A stretch of DNA of 64,000 nt from Cristatella mucedo (GCA_009760855.2 WPIO01000021.1:3322501-3386500); one strand, 5' to 3'; shown: positions 11,650-24,244, counted from the first letter of the stretch. A program made the numbers and translations. The notes: generated from the letters alone by a model not told the origin.

Positions 11650-12376
11650 ATTTTTTTGCATCTCGTCGCTCAACTCGTCCCTTTGAACTAATAGAAGAAA
11701 AAGACCAGCAGGAAAAAAGAATGAGTAGCTTAGTCAGGGTTGCACGGCATTACGAGCCGGCTAGGTTAGAACGGGTCGGCTGTCGTCGCGGGCGGCTAGT
11801 CAGAGTATTAGCCTATCGACTGAACACGAAGAGCGCTGCGAACTGGAAAAAACTGCAACTATCAAATTAAGGCTAAAGCTCGCGGCCGCTTTCAAAACTC
11901 TTATTACAGTCGGTACGCGTGCTCTCGTGAGATTGTCTCCGCCTAGCCGCCTGTCGCAGCGAGCACTTGGCTTTCTCCGCTCGGCCAATTGAGCGACGCT
12001 GTCTCGCGAACGCTCGCGCCACCCGGCTCCGTCGGCTCCGGCGGCGGAGCGAACCGGGCGATACGGTGCTCTAGAAATCTTTCCGATGCAGCCGCTGGCC
12101 TCGTTTTAAGCTGACCGACGAGTAACGTCGCTCAGCCAGTCGTGGCAGCATTCGTGAGTGTCTTTATATTGGTGCGTGCGTGTGCGTGCGCGTGCGTGCA
12201 CGTGCGTGCACGTGCGGACCGCACTCCGGGCCCTAGAGAAGAGGCTCAGCGGCTTCTGCTTGGTCGCTAGGGCGCGGACTTTTTTAATCACATCCGCCGC
12301 TTCCCAGACTCGGACCGAGCTGCTAGCCGCATCGCCTACCGTACCGATGTACCGGAAAGACTGTCCCAGGAGAGTA
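11650..12376. other. CpG-rich intergenic sequence
   Basis: GC-rich and CpG-bearing sequence at about 11750-12370 includes a GTGCGTGC/ACGTGCGT alternating tract at 12170-12220. No exon could be supported. It could contain a promoter, but there is no downstream gene in view. Confidence 0.4.
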
Positions 12377-13585
12377 CAGCGGAACCGCGACTTGCGAGTG
12401 TCCCGGTTTACAAGTTTTTCGCGCTACGAGCCGCCTCTCTCTCGGCCGATTCTATGCTTTGAGGTGAGAGCTGAAATTCGGGTTACGAGCCTTCAGCTTC
12501 AGATACCCGACCACTAGTCGACCGCGGCGAGCGTCGCAGTGAACGCTGCAAAATCGGCCCAGCATCCGGCGCCACGCGCGCTCGCTTTAAGCGGTCGCAA
12601 TGGAATTGCTCCCACGCGGGCGCACAGGGGCTCGCGAGTGGGTGTGTCAGCGACGCCAGCGAGAGGGTGGCGGGCGGGCGGGCGGGCGGGCGGGAGGGAA
12701 CAATTTCGTGCGGTTACTCAGGCCACTAAGGGCAGACGGCGGCGACAGACGCTCCTTTCTTCGCAAGGCGGCGCTGCCCGAAGTCCCGCCGGGTGCGACG
12801 TCGAGCGCAGGCCAGGTAGGTGGCGGGCGCCCAGGCAGACTCGAGCGAGGCCGTCGCGGTGCTTTGGGCGCGCGAGATCGCCAGACTGCGGGCGACATTA
12901 ACGAGGTCATCGAGGTGCACTCGGAATAGCTGGCACTGTATGGGCCACGCGGAGCTACAGACGCAGCAGCGCACTCGGCGGTTTTGGCAGGAAATAGGAA
13001 AGGAGGTGAGCCGCAGGAGGTTGACTCTACGAGTGAGATAAAGGAAACGTTGGGGAAGTGCGAGAAACTTTCCGACTTTATTCGAAAGAACCGCCCAGAA
13101 AAAGTTTCAACTGAACGAACGACAGAGCTACTTAGTGACACATGCCTAACTCATTTCAGAAACATTCTGAAAGTGAGGATGAAGCAGACCTCACTAGACA
13201 GATTTTTATCGAAAACCTCTGCAGATGAAAATGAGGAGAGCGTGGTGAAAAGGGCAAACGTCGGCGAATAAGATTTGGTTATTCATTTCAGCCCTTTCCC
13301 TCCAACTTCGTCAGCGTCTTCAACCCTCTGATTTCCAAGCTAATGCTCTAAATTATAATTATTAAAACCCATTTATTCCAGAATATTCTATGGTATTTCG
13401 TTTGAAACAATATTCGTTATTGATAAGTACAATTTTAATTTGAAAACACGTGACAAAAAATGGCGGTTTTTTGGTCCGGAACGGATTAATGGCATTTCAA
13501 TTGAGAAAATTGTTTTGACATACAAGTGAGTTGAGTTACAAGGTCCATCGCGAAACGAGTTAAACTCATAAGTCCATTACCGGTG
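12377..13585 (+). mobile_element. pogo/Tigger DNA transposon, internally deleted
   Basis: The left end begins after a TA (12375-12376) with CAGCGGAACCGCGACTTGCG. It is followed by the characteristic subterminal wording of Tigger-like elements (CGGTTTACAAGTTTTTCG, GGGTTACGAGCCTTCAGC). The right end, before a TA at 13586-13587, is the inverted counterpart (CGAGTTAAACTCATAAGTCC, ATTACCGGTG), preceded by GGAACGGATTAATGGCATTT. TA dinucleotides on both sides match the TA target duplication of the Tc1/mariner/pogo superfamily. At 1209 bp it is about half the size of a full Tigger. The centre is replaced by G+C-rich sequence including a (CGGG)n run at about 12665-12695, and only the transposase C-terminus survives. 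Confidence 0.85.
12984..13271 (+). pseudogene. Tigger-like transposase C-terminal fragment
   Basis: The open frame ends with KLSDFIRKNRPEKVS, LLSDTCLTHFRNILKVR and MKQTSLDRFLSK. This corresponds to the C-terminal tail of pogo/Tigger/jerky-type transposases, where 'HFR.IL..R..Q.SLD.FF' closes the protein. The catalytic DDE core and the N-terminal helix-turn-helix/CENP-B-like domain are absent upstream, so no active enzyme can be made. The stop codon is followed by an AT-rich 3' UTR and the right terminal repeat, which is the normal order for this family. About 70 residues are recognisable; the first 25 are not. Confidence 0.8.
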
Positions 13586-13589
13586 TACT

Positions 13590-14064
13590 TAACCAGCCTT
13601 CAATAATCATAATTTGACTCGTGGTTCTCGCACATTTTTTAAGTTGTAGCCTTTTCAGATTAGTAGAACACGTCGGCTAGCCGGACACCTGGCGCTCGTG
13701 GTTTCGCCAAGCGGATATTGGCTCCCTTGAAGTTTTCAGTCGTAGCTCTTCGTGGTGCTCGGTCCGCTGCCCATGCAAAAACGACACACACGACACATTC
13801 GCTTGTCTTTCGTTCTGATGAGTGAAATTTCGTGTTTAGTGGACCTTTCCTAAGTCTCTCTCTCTCCCACTTGGTGTTTATCGTAACTGTTCTTTCTTCC
13901 CCATACAACATGTATTTCGCATGCTATCATGGTTTTGTTCTGCTGCGGCGTGCAGTTTGCCCTGTAATGACGTTGTATCAGGTTGCAGGCTGGGTGTTGC
14001 CCAGAGCTCAGCGCCTTCGTACTTTCTTACGCTGTCCTCTGCCAGTGGGCTGCTGGCAATTAAA
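13590..14064. other. intergenic, no gene recognised
   Basis: No coding or structural signal was found, other than a short TCTCTCTC tract at 13856-13866. Confidence 0.5.
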
Positions 14065-14265
14065 TTTTAATAATAATAACAATAGTACATTTGTTTAGCA
14101 CCATAAGAGAACTTCCTCTTTTTATAGGCACTATAAATTAGCTGCAAAAAAGAAGCACGATTGAATGGTTTGTGGTAGCATGCACAATAACAAGAAGCAG
14201 AATGTGTTGAGATGTTACATGCACAGGGTTAGCATTCAAATATGGTTAGTGGCAGCTTGTTGAGC
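14065..14265 (-). mobile_element. LINE-A 3' end (short)
   Basis: The tail AATAATAATAACAATAGTAC is followed by TTAGCACCATAAGAGAACTT, GAAGCACGATTGAATGG and GGTTAGTGGCAGC. These are all parts of the LINE-A 3' UTR in reverse orientation. No ORF2 sequence remains. Confidence 0.75.
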
Positions 14266-14747
14266 TAAATAGCACCTCGCCACCTACGTTGGCTTTTAAC
14301 CGGGAGTAGGATTGCACTTCAGACAGGCCTGCTCTATCTGTATATGGCGGGACTGAGCTAGCAATGCATTGACGCAGCCATTTCCGCGGAAAATGCTCGA
14401 GGCTTATTCAACCCTTCTTGTTAATCAGCCGAAGCCATTTTATCAAATGGGTGCACTACATACATTTGTTCATTTGCCTCCGCCACGAGTCTTGTCTGAG
14501 GTGAGGACAGACACAGAATTTCTTACTAAAACGAACCAATATTAACGGCGAATCGAACAACAAAAATTAGTAGTCCTTAGGCGCTTGCAGCCTTCATGCA
14601 GTCGTTGAGTCGGCGTTAAGTGGGCAGTGGATTTATTTATAGCAGCATGTTCGGCGGCTTGCTATCGAACTCTTGCACCCACTTACTATTAGGATACTAT
14701 ATTAATCTGTGCTTTCTTGATGTCGACAGACGCTACCGAGCACGCGA

Positions 14748-14773
14748 TTTCTCTCTCTCTCTCTCTCCTCTCT

Positions 14774-14818
<45 letters not shown>

Positions 14819-14880
14819 CTTTCTCTAACTTCTTTCTCTCTTTCATCTCCCTCTCGAATCGAGGCATCAGGCTCTCCTCT
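14748..14880. repeat. CT microsatellite
   Basis: An interrupted (CT)n tract runs from 14749 to about 14870. The 93-codon frame over it is low complexity (serine/leucine) and is not a gene. Confidence 0.9.
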
Positions 14881-14884
14881 GTAG

Positions 14885-15553
14885 CCCTACTATATCCTTA
14901 AACAGTGAAGACTCCTGCAAGCGAAGTCACTGCAGTGGTGGCTGCCTACCGAACTTCCGGCCACGCCATGATAGATTCGATAGTGTTTAGCTAGAGTCAC
15001 GCGGGCGATGAGCACTTTCTTCTACAATTTGAGTAGAAGTTTTAGTAGTAGCCAGAGTAGCTGTTCATCATGAGCCACGACAGTAAATCAGGTTCGGGTG
15101 GCTGCTGGTGACTTTTGGCCCAAGTGGAACGTTCGCCGACGGCTTTTGGGGGCCTTGCTAACCCCACCTGACTGCGGCTGATTCTGTCTCAGCTGGTGCA
15201 GCAACTAAGTACACGCCGCTTTGTTCACTTCCCTTTTTGGCGTTGAGCTGCAAGTGCGTTATATTGGCCATATCTATCATGCCCTGAATGAGTAAGGACA
15301 AGCTGGGTCAGAATATAAAGAATGACTGCCTGTTCCACATCTGGTAGTGGTAAGATTAATGACTGAACAGAGACACCAGAGGCTGGCTTACATGGGGCGA
15401 GGCTTGAAGGCCAACCAACCGTACAATTCCCTGATCGTTTATCTACACACTAGGGACTTGCCGTGAATCAGAAGCAGCAGCTACTAACAGCAGCGACAGA
15501 GAAGGAAGTTGCTTAACTGACAGCAATCGTATGAACAATGTTAACAATCGCAT
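14885..15553. other. intergenic, no gene recognised
   Basis: No gene, repeat or element was recognised. Confidence 0.45.
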
Positions 15554-15803
<250 letters not shown>

Positions 15804-18800
15804 CACAAACACAACGGCACCTCAGCTCTCTCTCTTCTCCATCCTTATTGGTAGGATTCGGCTCAAGGAATTATAACTAAACACCAGACCCCCACATCAT
15901 CCAAAACACCTGGACCAGCCACCAGGTAGTTGGTGGCACCTCAGCTCAATACCAAAGGCAGGGGCTCATACATTTAGCAGCTGCCTCTCTTGGCAAACTA
16001 TCAACTCCGTTCGCTCTAGTGATATCTGATATGTGACAGATAGCAGAAAATCCCAGATGGGGCAGAGGAGGTAGCTGCTGGAGCATGCCAGTTCATAGGG
16101 CTGGCCTGGCCAACCGAGTCACCCGTGTTCCCTATCTTAAGGCTTTATCAGTGGTACATTCGCAAAGTTAGTCCTGGTCTTTCCTTTCGCAAGATAAAAC
16201 TCAAGGACAAGCCAGGCCCAGTCAACGACGGCTTCCCTGGTATAAGCAGGCAGCTTTTCCTTGATTCGATGCCCATGCCAATCGTGTCAATACACAGTAT
16301 GGCACATCAATTTATATTAAACCCACCCGCCCGAGCACCCCAGCACTCAGCGTGTTGTATTTCCGTTGTCTGCAAGAACTGATGCAAAGTGCCGGAGCGA
16401 AATTGGGCTCTATCTGGTCAGTTTGCTCTCAGCAGATTACAGACTGGTGCCGAGCTGCTGCTACGTCATCCGGAGAATGATAATGACTACGGCTCACTCA
16501 GCACCCCTGCCTGAATCTCTTTTGTCTGAATGCACAGGCCTGATCACAGGACGGGCAATAAATCTAGAACATCCGTTCAGTGATGCATAAGGACGAATCC
16601 GACTTAGGCTGCAGTTGGCAACGGTATGCTCACCGAAAACTGAGTAGTAGCTTTGAATTCCTTATAGGATATTCTCTACGAAACAAAATCTACTCAGTCC
16701 TTGTGACTTTGTAAAGCTATCGAGGGAGATACATATGCATCATCTATATCTGCACTGGTAGCCTTTGAAAAATATACAGTACGAGTTCGTGTAGAGACAG
16801 GCAGCAGTAACGTCGTCGCAGCATATAATGCCCAAGTGTCTACAATATGCCACGACATCACACGGTCCTGTCTGCCTGCTTGCAAGTGAAACTGCTATAG
16901 GTTTAGGGTTCCAAGCTGTACAGCAGTACGGTGTCATCTCCTCAAACAGCCCAGCAGTATTCAGCAGCAGCTCTGGGAGCTCTCCTCGGATGACACATGC
17001 AGCCTATGGCTGCTGCCCATGAAGTAGCCAGAAAATACTGTAGCTGCAGCTTTTTCGCTCGATGATGAGCTACTGCTTCAAGCAAACACTCGACGGGATA
17101 GTTTGGGGCAGTGGGGGGGGGCTAACAAAGACACCCTGCGAATAGCAGCCACAGAAAGCGAAGCTCAGGTTGAGCATCCTATTACCACAGTTTTTTGTGG
17201 CAGCCGGTAAATCGTAATGCATGTATCTGGAATGAGGCTCTGAATGCATGCGATGAAGTGGCAAGCTGCGGCTTCTGCTATAGACCGAGTTTTTCGCAAG
17301 CAAAGGCGTTGAATCCTATAGCAGAAGCCACCTTTGTGCCTCGCATTCCATTATATGGCATGCTAGTTGAAGGCTGGGCAGTCCAACATTCACGGTTCCC
17401 GGTAAGTGCTCACGTTAAAGGCTCGCTTGCTCGGAGCAATGCTCACGGTCGTGGCTACTGGTTAATCAAAAACGTAAGACAGCTCGGGCATGTATGCTGA
17501 TGTCCAATCGCAGATCACAGAAAGCTGACACATCAGCTCGAAGCCTTCAACACGAGTGCTTCGAGCAAGCCATCGACGATTGTTAGGATGAAAGGAGCAA
17601 ACCATATTGGCCATAAAAACTGAGCAAATTATAGTGGCCATAAGCACACGGCGAAGAACGAAGTGAGCCCAGAAAGCCAAATCATCGCCAGACACAATTT
17701 TATTTAAATTAGTCTGGTGGCAAGGGTTTTAGTTGGTGACAGGGGTGTAGCCACTGGTAACGCTGCATGGCCCTGCTGAGACCTGGTCGCATTAGGGCAT
17801 GGACACTTGCTGGTGCACGCATGCTTGCCTGTGGCTACTGACCGATCTGTCACTCGCTATGTCAGCAGTGTCGAGCTGCACTTCGTCGCTCGGGCGCAAT
17901 CGCGTGAGCTGTGTGCCGGTGGCAGCCAAGATCTCATCGACCTCGTTTGCAGATCTTCGTGTGAACCGAAAATAGTTTTGCTTGCATAGAAGATGCTACC
18001 CCATCGGTTCGTCTAAGGTTTTCAGCGTTGGCTTTCCTCTCTTTTATCAGAGGAGCTGCTGATGGGTAAGCCGTCGTCCATGCTCACTGCGCTCTTTGAG
18101 CACACTAAACCAGCCAGCCTCCTTTCTCTTGGTTACACTCTGCTCACACTGCTCTCCTGCAATAGCTAGGCTTTAGTGTTGACCTTGCTTCTCTTGGCCT
18201 GGCATGCCTTTGCCGGTCCGTACTCGACCTAGAACTCACCATCTAATGCAGCATGCCAGCTACTACTCCTAGCAATAGCTGAAACACCAAAGGGCCAAGC
18301 ACAAGTCCATAAGCCTAGGATACTGACTTCTCCCCCCCCCCTCTAGCTTAGGTAGCTACAGCCACGTTTTGCTCGTTGGCTTCCAGAGGCTTCCGAACGA
18401 GCAGCTAGTGCCACCGGCACTGTTGCCGAGTACTGCGACCGCTCCTTGATAATCGTTTTATATATAAGCTCAGTACTGTAAGGCCGTAGCAAGTCGGCTG
18501 CTTGCTTCGTTTGCCGGTCGTTGTGTGCAGATCCAATGCCGGCTTCCTATCTGTGCATAACTGCTGACGGCCGTCGTCCAAGCAGTAGTGACGTTCGAGC
18601 CGGTGACCTGAAAATTGTGCAGTGGTCGGCCACAGCTGCAAACCAGTGCATTTATACCGCGGCGATAACTAATCGCCTTCGATTCGTCTAAAGCTTCTTT
18701 CGTGAAGATGGGCCGGAAACTTCTGCAACGACGGGAAGATTCGCCGAAGATTAGGCTGTAATCATTGGCTGGAAGCTACTCACTTCACATAGTGCTTCTG

Positions 18801-19339
18801 CTTCATCTGCCGGAGTCAAGCTACTCGGGGCCTACCTAGTCAAGAGTCTCGTCTTCGGCTTCCTTCGAGGCTTCAGCTTCGCAAGGCAACGAGAGAAAGG
18901 TCAATTGGAGCCACAGCGAAGAATCCGGGCCTCTGCCTGCTTATTCAGCCTCTAAGCAGGTCAGGCACGGTAGCTGGCCGACATTAAGAGGCACTTTAAT
19001 GTTGAAACCTTCTAGTCGTCATTACATGACACTCACACAGGGAGGGAAGAATGGCTGTCAACAGTACGTAGGGACGAGAGAGCTGCAACGTCCGATCTTC
19101 GATAGAACGGCAATGTTTCGCAGTATCCTGCGGTTCATTGATGGAAAGGCGGAGGGGCTCAACTATAAGTCCAACGTGATCAGGACTCTGCTATAGCCTG
19201 AGAAGCCAGGTTATTTCGGATGCAGGCGACTCTTCTGAGTGAGTCTTAGTACCCCTGAGAGTGGCCAGTGGCGCTTTGCTGAAAGCATCGACAAACTAAG
19301 TGCTGCTTCGGCGTTTAGGCGGACTCGATGAAAGGTGTC
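15804..19339. other. intergenic, no gene recognised
   Basis: Open frames stay below about 105 codons and carry no motif I recognise. The stretch near 16695-16745 (GACTTTGTAAAGCTA, GGGAGATACATATGCAT) weakly resembles the 3' end of the LINE-B copy at 20.2 kb and may be a relic of it. Short G and C runs lie at 17113-17120 and 18332-18341. Confidence 0.4.
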
Positions 19340-19730
19340 TCTGCCTGTAGCTACACAAAACCAAAAGGAATAAGTATGCGTTAGGCTGGTGAGTTTTCCA
19401 TTGCGTCACACTGGTGAGTTTTCTATAGCACGGGTCACTCAAAGCCTGAGCGACGTTCGTTACGCCTATGGTAGTTAACAGACTTCATCTCGAGCAACAA
19501 AAAGAAATTCAAAGCATTGCTGAGTCAGGTAGCAGTCGAGGAAGTGAATGGCATGGGAGTATCAGTTCAGGGCGGCTGGCATGGTTGTGATACCACAGAG
19601 GACTTCGAGAGAGGAGATTTCGGTGCATACGATCTGCAGAAGTGAGTTCCAAAGTCTAGGATCAGCAGAGCAAAAGTCTCTGTCACAGATGGACTTGCTT
19701 GAGGCGTAGAACAGCGAATATATTGTCCAT
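19340..19730 (-). mobile_element. LINE-B 3' end (5'-truncated)
   Basis: On the minus strand, 19730-19600 encodes MDNIFAVLRLKQVHL and, after frame changes, ADPRLWNSLLQ. This is the 'LK..GD+SFS...P+LWNSLP' end of a CR1/L2-like ORF2. Towards 19340 the 3' UTR (TCGAGGAAGTGAATGGCATG, TGAGTTCCAAAGTCT) aligns with that of the copy at 49.4-49.6 kb. It lies head to head with the plus-strand copy that starts at 19731. Confidence 0.75.
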
Positions 19731-20250
19731 ATAGAGCTAAGATGGCTGCCGGTTGAGCAACGGATACAGAGCAAAGTTCTTACACTGACCCACAAGGCCC
19801 GCCACGGCTAGGCTCCTTCGTACCTAGCTGAACTGCTGCACCAGTTTCAGCCTCTTTGCGCCCTCGGGTCCTGTGTGGACAATAAATTAGCTGTTCCATT
19901 CCTCCGCTTAAAGACCGTTGGTGACAAAAGCTTTAGCTCTGCAGGTCGTAGACTGTGGAACTTGCTTCCACAATTCTTACACAATGATAACTACTCTCCT
20001 GCTGCCAACTATGGCTCATCCTTATCAGCGGTTCTGAGCTGCTACTTCCATGCTACTCACTACCTCAACTGCTCTGCTGACTCTGCTATGCTTCCCACTT
20101 TCCCATTGTTGCGTGAGACAAAGTCTGTTGGCTACCGAATGCATACAGAAAGCCGCTTGGGCTGTGAGTGCACTATACAAAACTCTAATGCGTAACACCC
20201 ACATAGTCTTTATGGCTTTGTGAAGTTACAGACGGAGATGCATTGCATTA
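19731..20250 (+). mobile_element. LINE-B 3' end, opposite orientation
   Basis: The plus strand reads ELRWLPVEQRIQSKVLTL, then APSYLAELLHQFQPL and LRLKTVGDKSFSSAGRRLWN: the C-terminal signature of a CR1/L2-type ORF2. The 3' UTR carries AGACAAAGTCTGTTGGCTAC and ends near CTTTGTGAAGTTACAGACGG, matching in reverse the copy at 49.3-49.45 kb. It has stop codons and is 5'-truncated. Confidence 0.78.
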
Positions 20251-21136
20251 TAGAACCTGGGAGCATGAGGAGGCTCAAACTAGTGAAGCAGTTCAGTTGC
20301 TTAGGAAGGAGCCAACCCACGGGGGGGGGAGTAGAGGCCCAGTGGGTCAGTGTAAGAACTTCTCTCAGTATCCGTTGATCCAACGACCACTATCGCAGCA
20401 CCCTCAGTAAAGGAGACACTTGGCTGAACCTCAGGCATTTATTGACTTGCCGACGACAAAGAGCCAGGTAGCAAGTAATAGTTTTAGCAAGCCAACCTGG
20501 TAGCCAGTTTCTGGTCTTCAGTAGTGGTTGAGTATGGTGGCTAGCTGTGGAAGATAATGAATGAATGAAACTTAATGGAGCTTTCAAACTTTGACGAGCT
20601 AGCGAAGAAGACACTAAAATTTCCAGCACATGATGGCGGTCGAACTACAGCATCGTCAATTTTCTATCATTGCTTAGTTAAAGGAAATGGAATCTACGTT
20701 ATATTTCGTGAAAGGCAAACATTAATACTATCAGTCACTGCAGCAGACTCCGATAGTTTAAATGACGAGTATAGCCGGGTATCGTCGGCATAGAAGTGGT
20801 AGCTGATCCCATGGGGCCGAATCACTTTTCCGACATGCTCGGTGTATACAGGCGGCCTGTAAATGGAGAACAGCAAAAGACCGAGAACGGGCGCTTTCGG
20901 AACTCGATGGGTGACCGGTCGGCTGTCGATAAGACGTGACCGCCGCGTGACACGTGACCGCCGCATGACACGGATCGAAAACGATCGGATCAGTCTGATT
21001 TGAAGCACGTCACGTGCTCGGTCTGCCAGATGCCTATCATTGTTCTCAATCGTTGAAGTAGGATATCGTGATCAATAGCTTCAAATGATAGATCAAGCAG
21101 GACTTGGAGAGTGGCATTACCACCGTCGTAGCTACA

Positions 21137-21480
21137 TGGGATGTGTAGATGGTCACACGGAGGAGAGCAGCTTTATTTCGGTGGTGTCCCAAGGCGAAGC
21201 CAGGATTGGAGCACCTGGGTGGTGTGGGGTCTGGTAGGCAGAGCCACCTGTAAAGGGGGGAGTCTGGGGCGTCCCTCCCCCCTGCGCCTGCGGGTGTCGT
21301 GCATTCTGTCGTGGCCAAGCGCCAAGGAGCCGGCCAGCCACCACGAAAGCGCGGCCGCTGGCCGCCCGACCGGGTTTCAGACTCGGCTACAGCCTACAGG
21401 GAAGGCCAGGGGTGGCACAAGGAAGGCTAGGGGTGGCAGCTGTCAACCCTGTCATTCCTCTGGCTTCGCCTCTGGTGGTG
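21137..21480. mobile_element. GC-rich insertion inside LINE-C, unidentified
   Basis: The LINE-C reading stops making sense between NELSEKIQPELNR (about 21545-21490) and YDGGNATLQV (21130). The intervening roughly 340 bp is much richer in G+C than its host and contains an AATAAAG on the minus strand near 21172. No tRNA boxes or protein match were recognised. It may be a non-autonomous element or captured sequence. Confidence 0.5.
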
Positions 21481-22331
21481 TCGGTTTAATTCCGGCTGAA
21501 TTTTTTCTGACAGCTCATTCTTGTCGATGTGTTTCACAAGCTGTTTAGCAAAAATCTTATAAAAAATCTCAGACAAAAAAGCAAGCATGGAGACTAGGCA
21601 ATATATTTCTAAGATCTATTAATCCAATTGACGCTTTTTGGTCGAACCACAACTGATTTAAAAGGTTTTAGAACAGCTCCTTTATCGAAAGAATCATTAA
21701 AAACCTGATGTGTGGCGAGGCTAAGTTTGTCAGCAAGCGAAGACCAGAGAAGGGATGGTAGACAGTCATCAGACAACGAGTTTTTTTTTCTAGATGTATC
21801 TAAAGTAACCACTTCGCATACAGAAACCTTGAAGAATTACTTAAGGGAGGTTACAGATTGCGACTGATCACCTGCTTTAGTTGGAGGAGGCGTAATGGAG
21901 ACTCGAAAATGTGCAATCGTTTGCCTACCAAAGAAGGCGGACAACTTATCAGCCAAATGGCTAAAATCAGGGTAGTACGACCGATCAAAACAAACGATTC
22001 AATGTTATAAACTTGTTTCGAGTCTGACTGGAAAGACCTCAGTTTTCGAAAGAAAAAAGAAGTCCCTGGCTTTTCCCTTCTTTCAGGTGCACGGACGGAA
22101 GAAATCATTGAAACTCTTTAAGATCGGCATCAGACCCAGACTTCTTAAAGCGGCGTACATGCACTCGCTTTACATTGCACATCTTTTGAGTTTCTTTAAT
22201 TAAATCGAAAGGCATCTCTACGTTGTAGGACATTCCCCCCACCGGACGTCCCCCCCCCCGTAGACCCTAGGGACATTTCCCCTAGGATAGGGCATTTCCC
22301 CCATTTATTGATGAATGTATAACTAAGAATA

Positions 22332-22435
<104 letters not shown>

Positions 22436-22796
22436 TAAATGAAGTTCATGCTCTATTAAACAAAATCAACTCAGTATAATGAGAGGAATGGATGGATTGG
22501 AAGGATGGTTTCCAATGGAGCGAATGGCGGTGGCGGTTTCGGCGGCTACGGCAGCGGCGAGCTATACAGTTTGGTTCCGCAGAAGTTAGGTCCCGCTCGA
22601 CGCCGCCTGGCACGTGTTCGTACCCGTCAAAGCGGGCTCGAGCTACGGCGTGCCGGGCGTTCCTGCAAATGAGCGCTAAGCCTCTGAGGTCAACTGAGTA
22701 TAACTCGACCTCGAGAGATCTAGTTATGCCCTAATACGCATTAATTAAAGCGCGGAATACGAGCAAGGGTGGATCTAGGTGGCAGGGGCGCAGCCC

Positions 22797-22986
22797 GCCC
22801 TAAATCCTAAACCCTAAATACTAAACCCTAAAACCTAAACTCTAAACCCTAAGCCATTAACGCTAAAGCCTAAACCCTAAACCCTAAATTCTAAACTCTA
22901 AACCCTAAAACCCTAAACACTAAACGCTAAACCCCAAAACTCTATGCCCTAAACCCCAAAACCATTAACCCTAAAACCCTAAACCA
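22797..22986. repeat. degenerate CCCTAAA telomere-like array
   Basis: About 190 bp is built from CCTAAAC/CCCTAAA units with variants (CCTAAAA, ACTAAAC, TCTAAAC). CCCTAAA is the plant-type telomere unit; most animals use CCCTAA. The array is internal, degenerate and enclosed in the inserted element, so it is not a chromosome end. Confidence 0.85.
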
Positions 22987-23384
22987 TATACTGGGGAATT
23001 GTCCTACCCCAGGCGGAAACGTCCGGAGGGGGAATGTCGGGGGGGGGGGAATACCCGTACCCCATCTCTACGACTCCATCAGGAGAGAATTTAGAAAAAC
23101 ATGCTCGTCCAGAGCGTTCCTAAGTTTAGAGTTTGCTGCATCAATGGGGGGGGGGGTATCGAGGCTGTCACAGAGTCTGTGTGCAGATCAAGAAGTCCTG
23201 CATTACGAATACATATTTAAAATTTCTCAGCATCGATGTTTCTCAAATTACACAAACTACATGCTACTCTGCTCATATCACGGAACAGAAACAGTAAAGG
23301 AGATTGGACAACGATCCGAGCCAGGCGGGCACACAATTTAAGCTGTAAGCAGGCACACAATAAGGTAATCGTGGCATACATACT

Positions 23385-23485
23385 AACCACTTTGACAAGC
23401 TTCCTTTACAGCATATTTCAATTGCGTAGATAGAGATTGAGTTTTCTGAGGGTTTTCTATACAAATGTATGATTCTCATTATTAT
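23385..23485 (+). mobile_element. LINE-A/SINE-B type 3' tail
   Basis: TAGATAGAGATTGAGTTTTC, then TGAGGGTTTTCTATACAAAT matches the shared LINE-A/SINE-B terminus. The body before it could not be assigned. Confidence 0.55.
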
Positions 23486-24244
23486 CCTTTGTGATCAAGA
23501 AATCCAGAATATGCCCCCCCCCCGATATGAGTAGCATGGTTATCGTAGTAGACCAAGCTGAAGATATCCAGACAGTCAAGAAATAATTGAACCTGGTGGT
23601 TGATATGGTCGTTAACGTGAATGCAAAGTCTACAACAATCGATAGCGGCCTGACGCACTGGCATTTTGGATAGAAACTTCGGAAACTTCACCATAAGAAA
23701 GGTTAAACAGCCAGAATGGGGTCGACAGATCATAACTGTAAGAGGCATAATCTGTGATGGGAATCTGGTGGCAACTGGTTCAAACGATGTCCCATGCGCA
23801 AGACTTCAGGCTTAGTAGCCCAGCAATTTACGAACAGTGACGGCCACCCCACCCCACCCCACCCCCGTGCACCTTTTCAGACCTCACGGTCTCAAAAGGA
23901 ATGAATGAGACACTGTGTGGGGTGTTCTCAGACACGAAGTCAACCGAGCTGGGCCTCATTCGTGTCTCAGTTAGAGCAAATACGTCAAACTTCTCCTTGA
24001 CAGTTTTGTCGCGAGAAAGTAGCCAGTGGTTTTTAGTGAGTGGTAATTAGCAGGCGGAGCTTAAAAGGCGGTCCCGTGCTCACCGGAGACCGATGGGAAG
24101 GATTGTGGCTGCGGCGAGCACAGCTAGCATTTGGTGGGCGACTGTGATTGATAGATGGGGCATTTACTGCTAGTCAACCTCGTTTAAGGAAACTATTAAC
24201 TTGGAGGGTGCCGATTAAGTGACCTGTATGCTAAGCTGAATCTA

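Noticed and set aside
11427-11870. 147-codon plus-strand gene
   Set aside because: Its core is the 22-bp tandem repeat (ACVLLLEFACVLFHATYF periodicity), and both strands are open there.
12539-12929. GC-rich 109- and 120-codon frames as the Tigger transposase N-terminus
   Set aside because: No helix-turn-helix or DDE motif; Arg/Gly/Ala-rich composition from CpG-rich sequence; several frames are open at once.
22797-22986. True chromosome end
   Set aside because: The repeats are degenerate, internal, and enclosed in an insertion with a target-site duplication.
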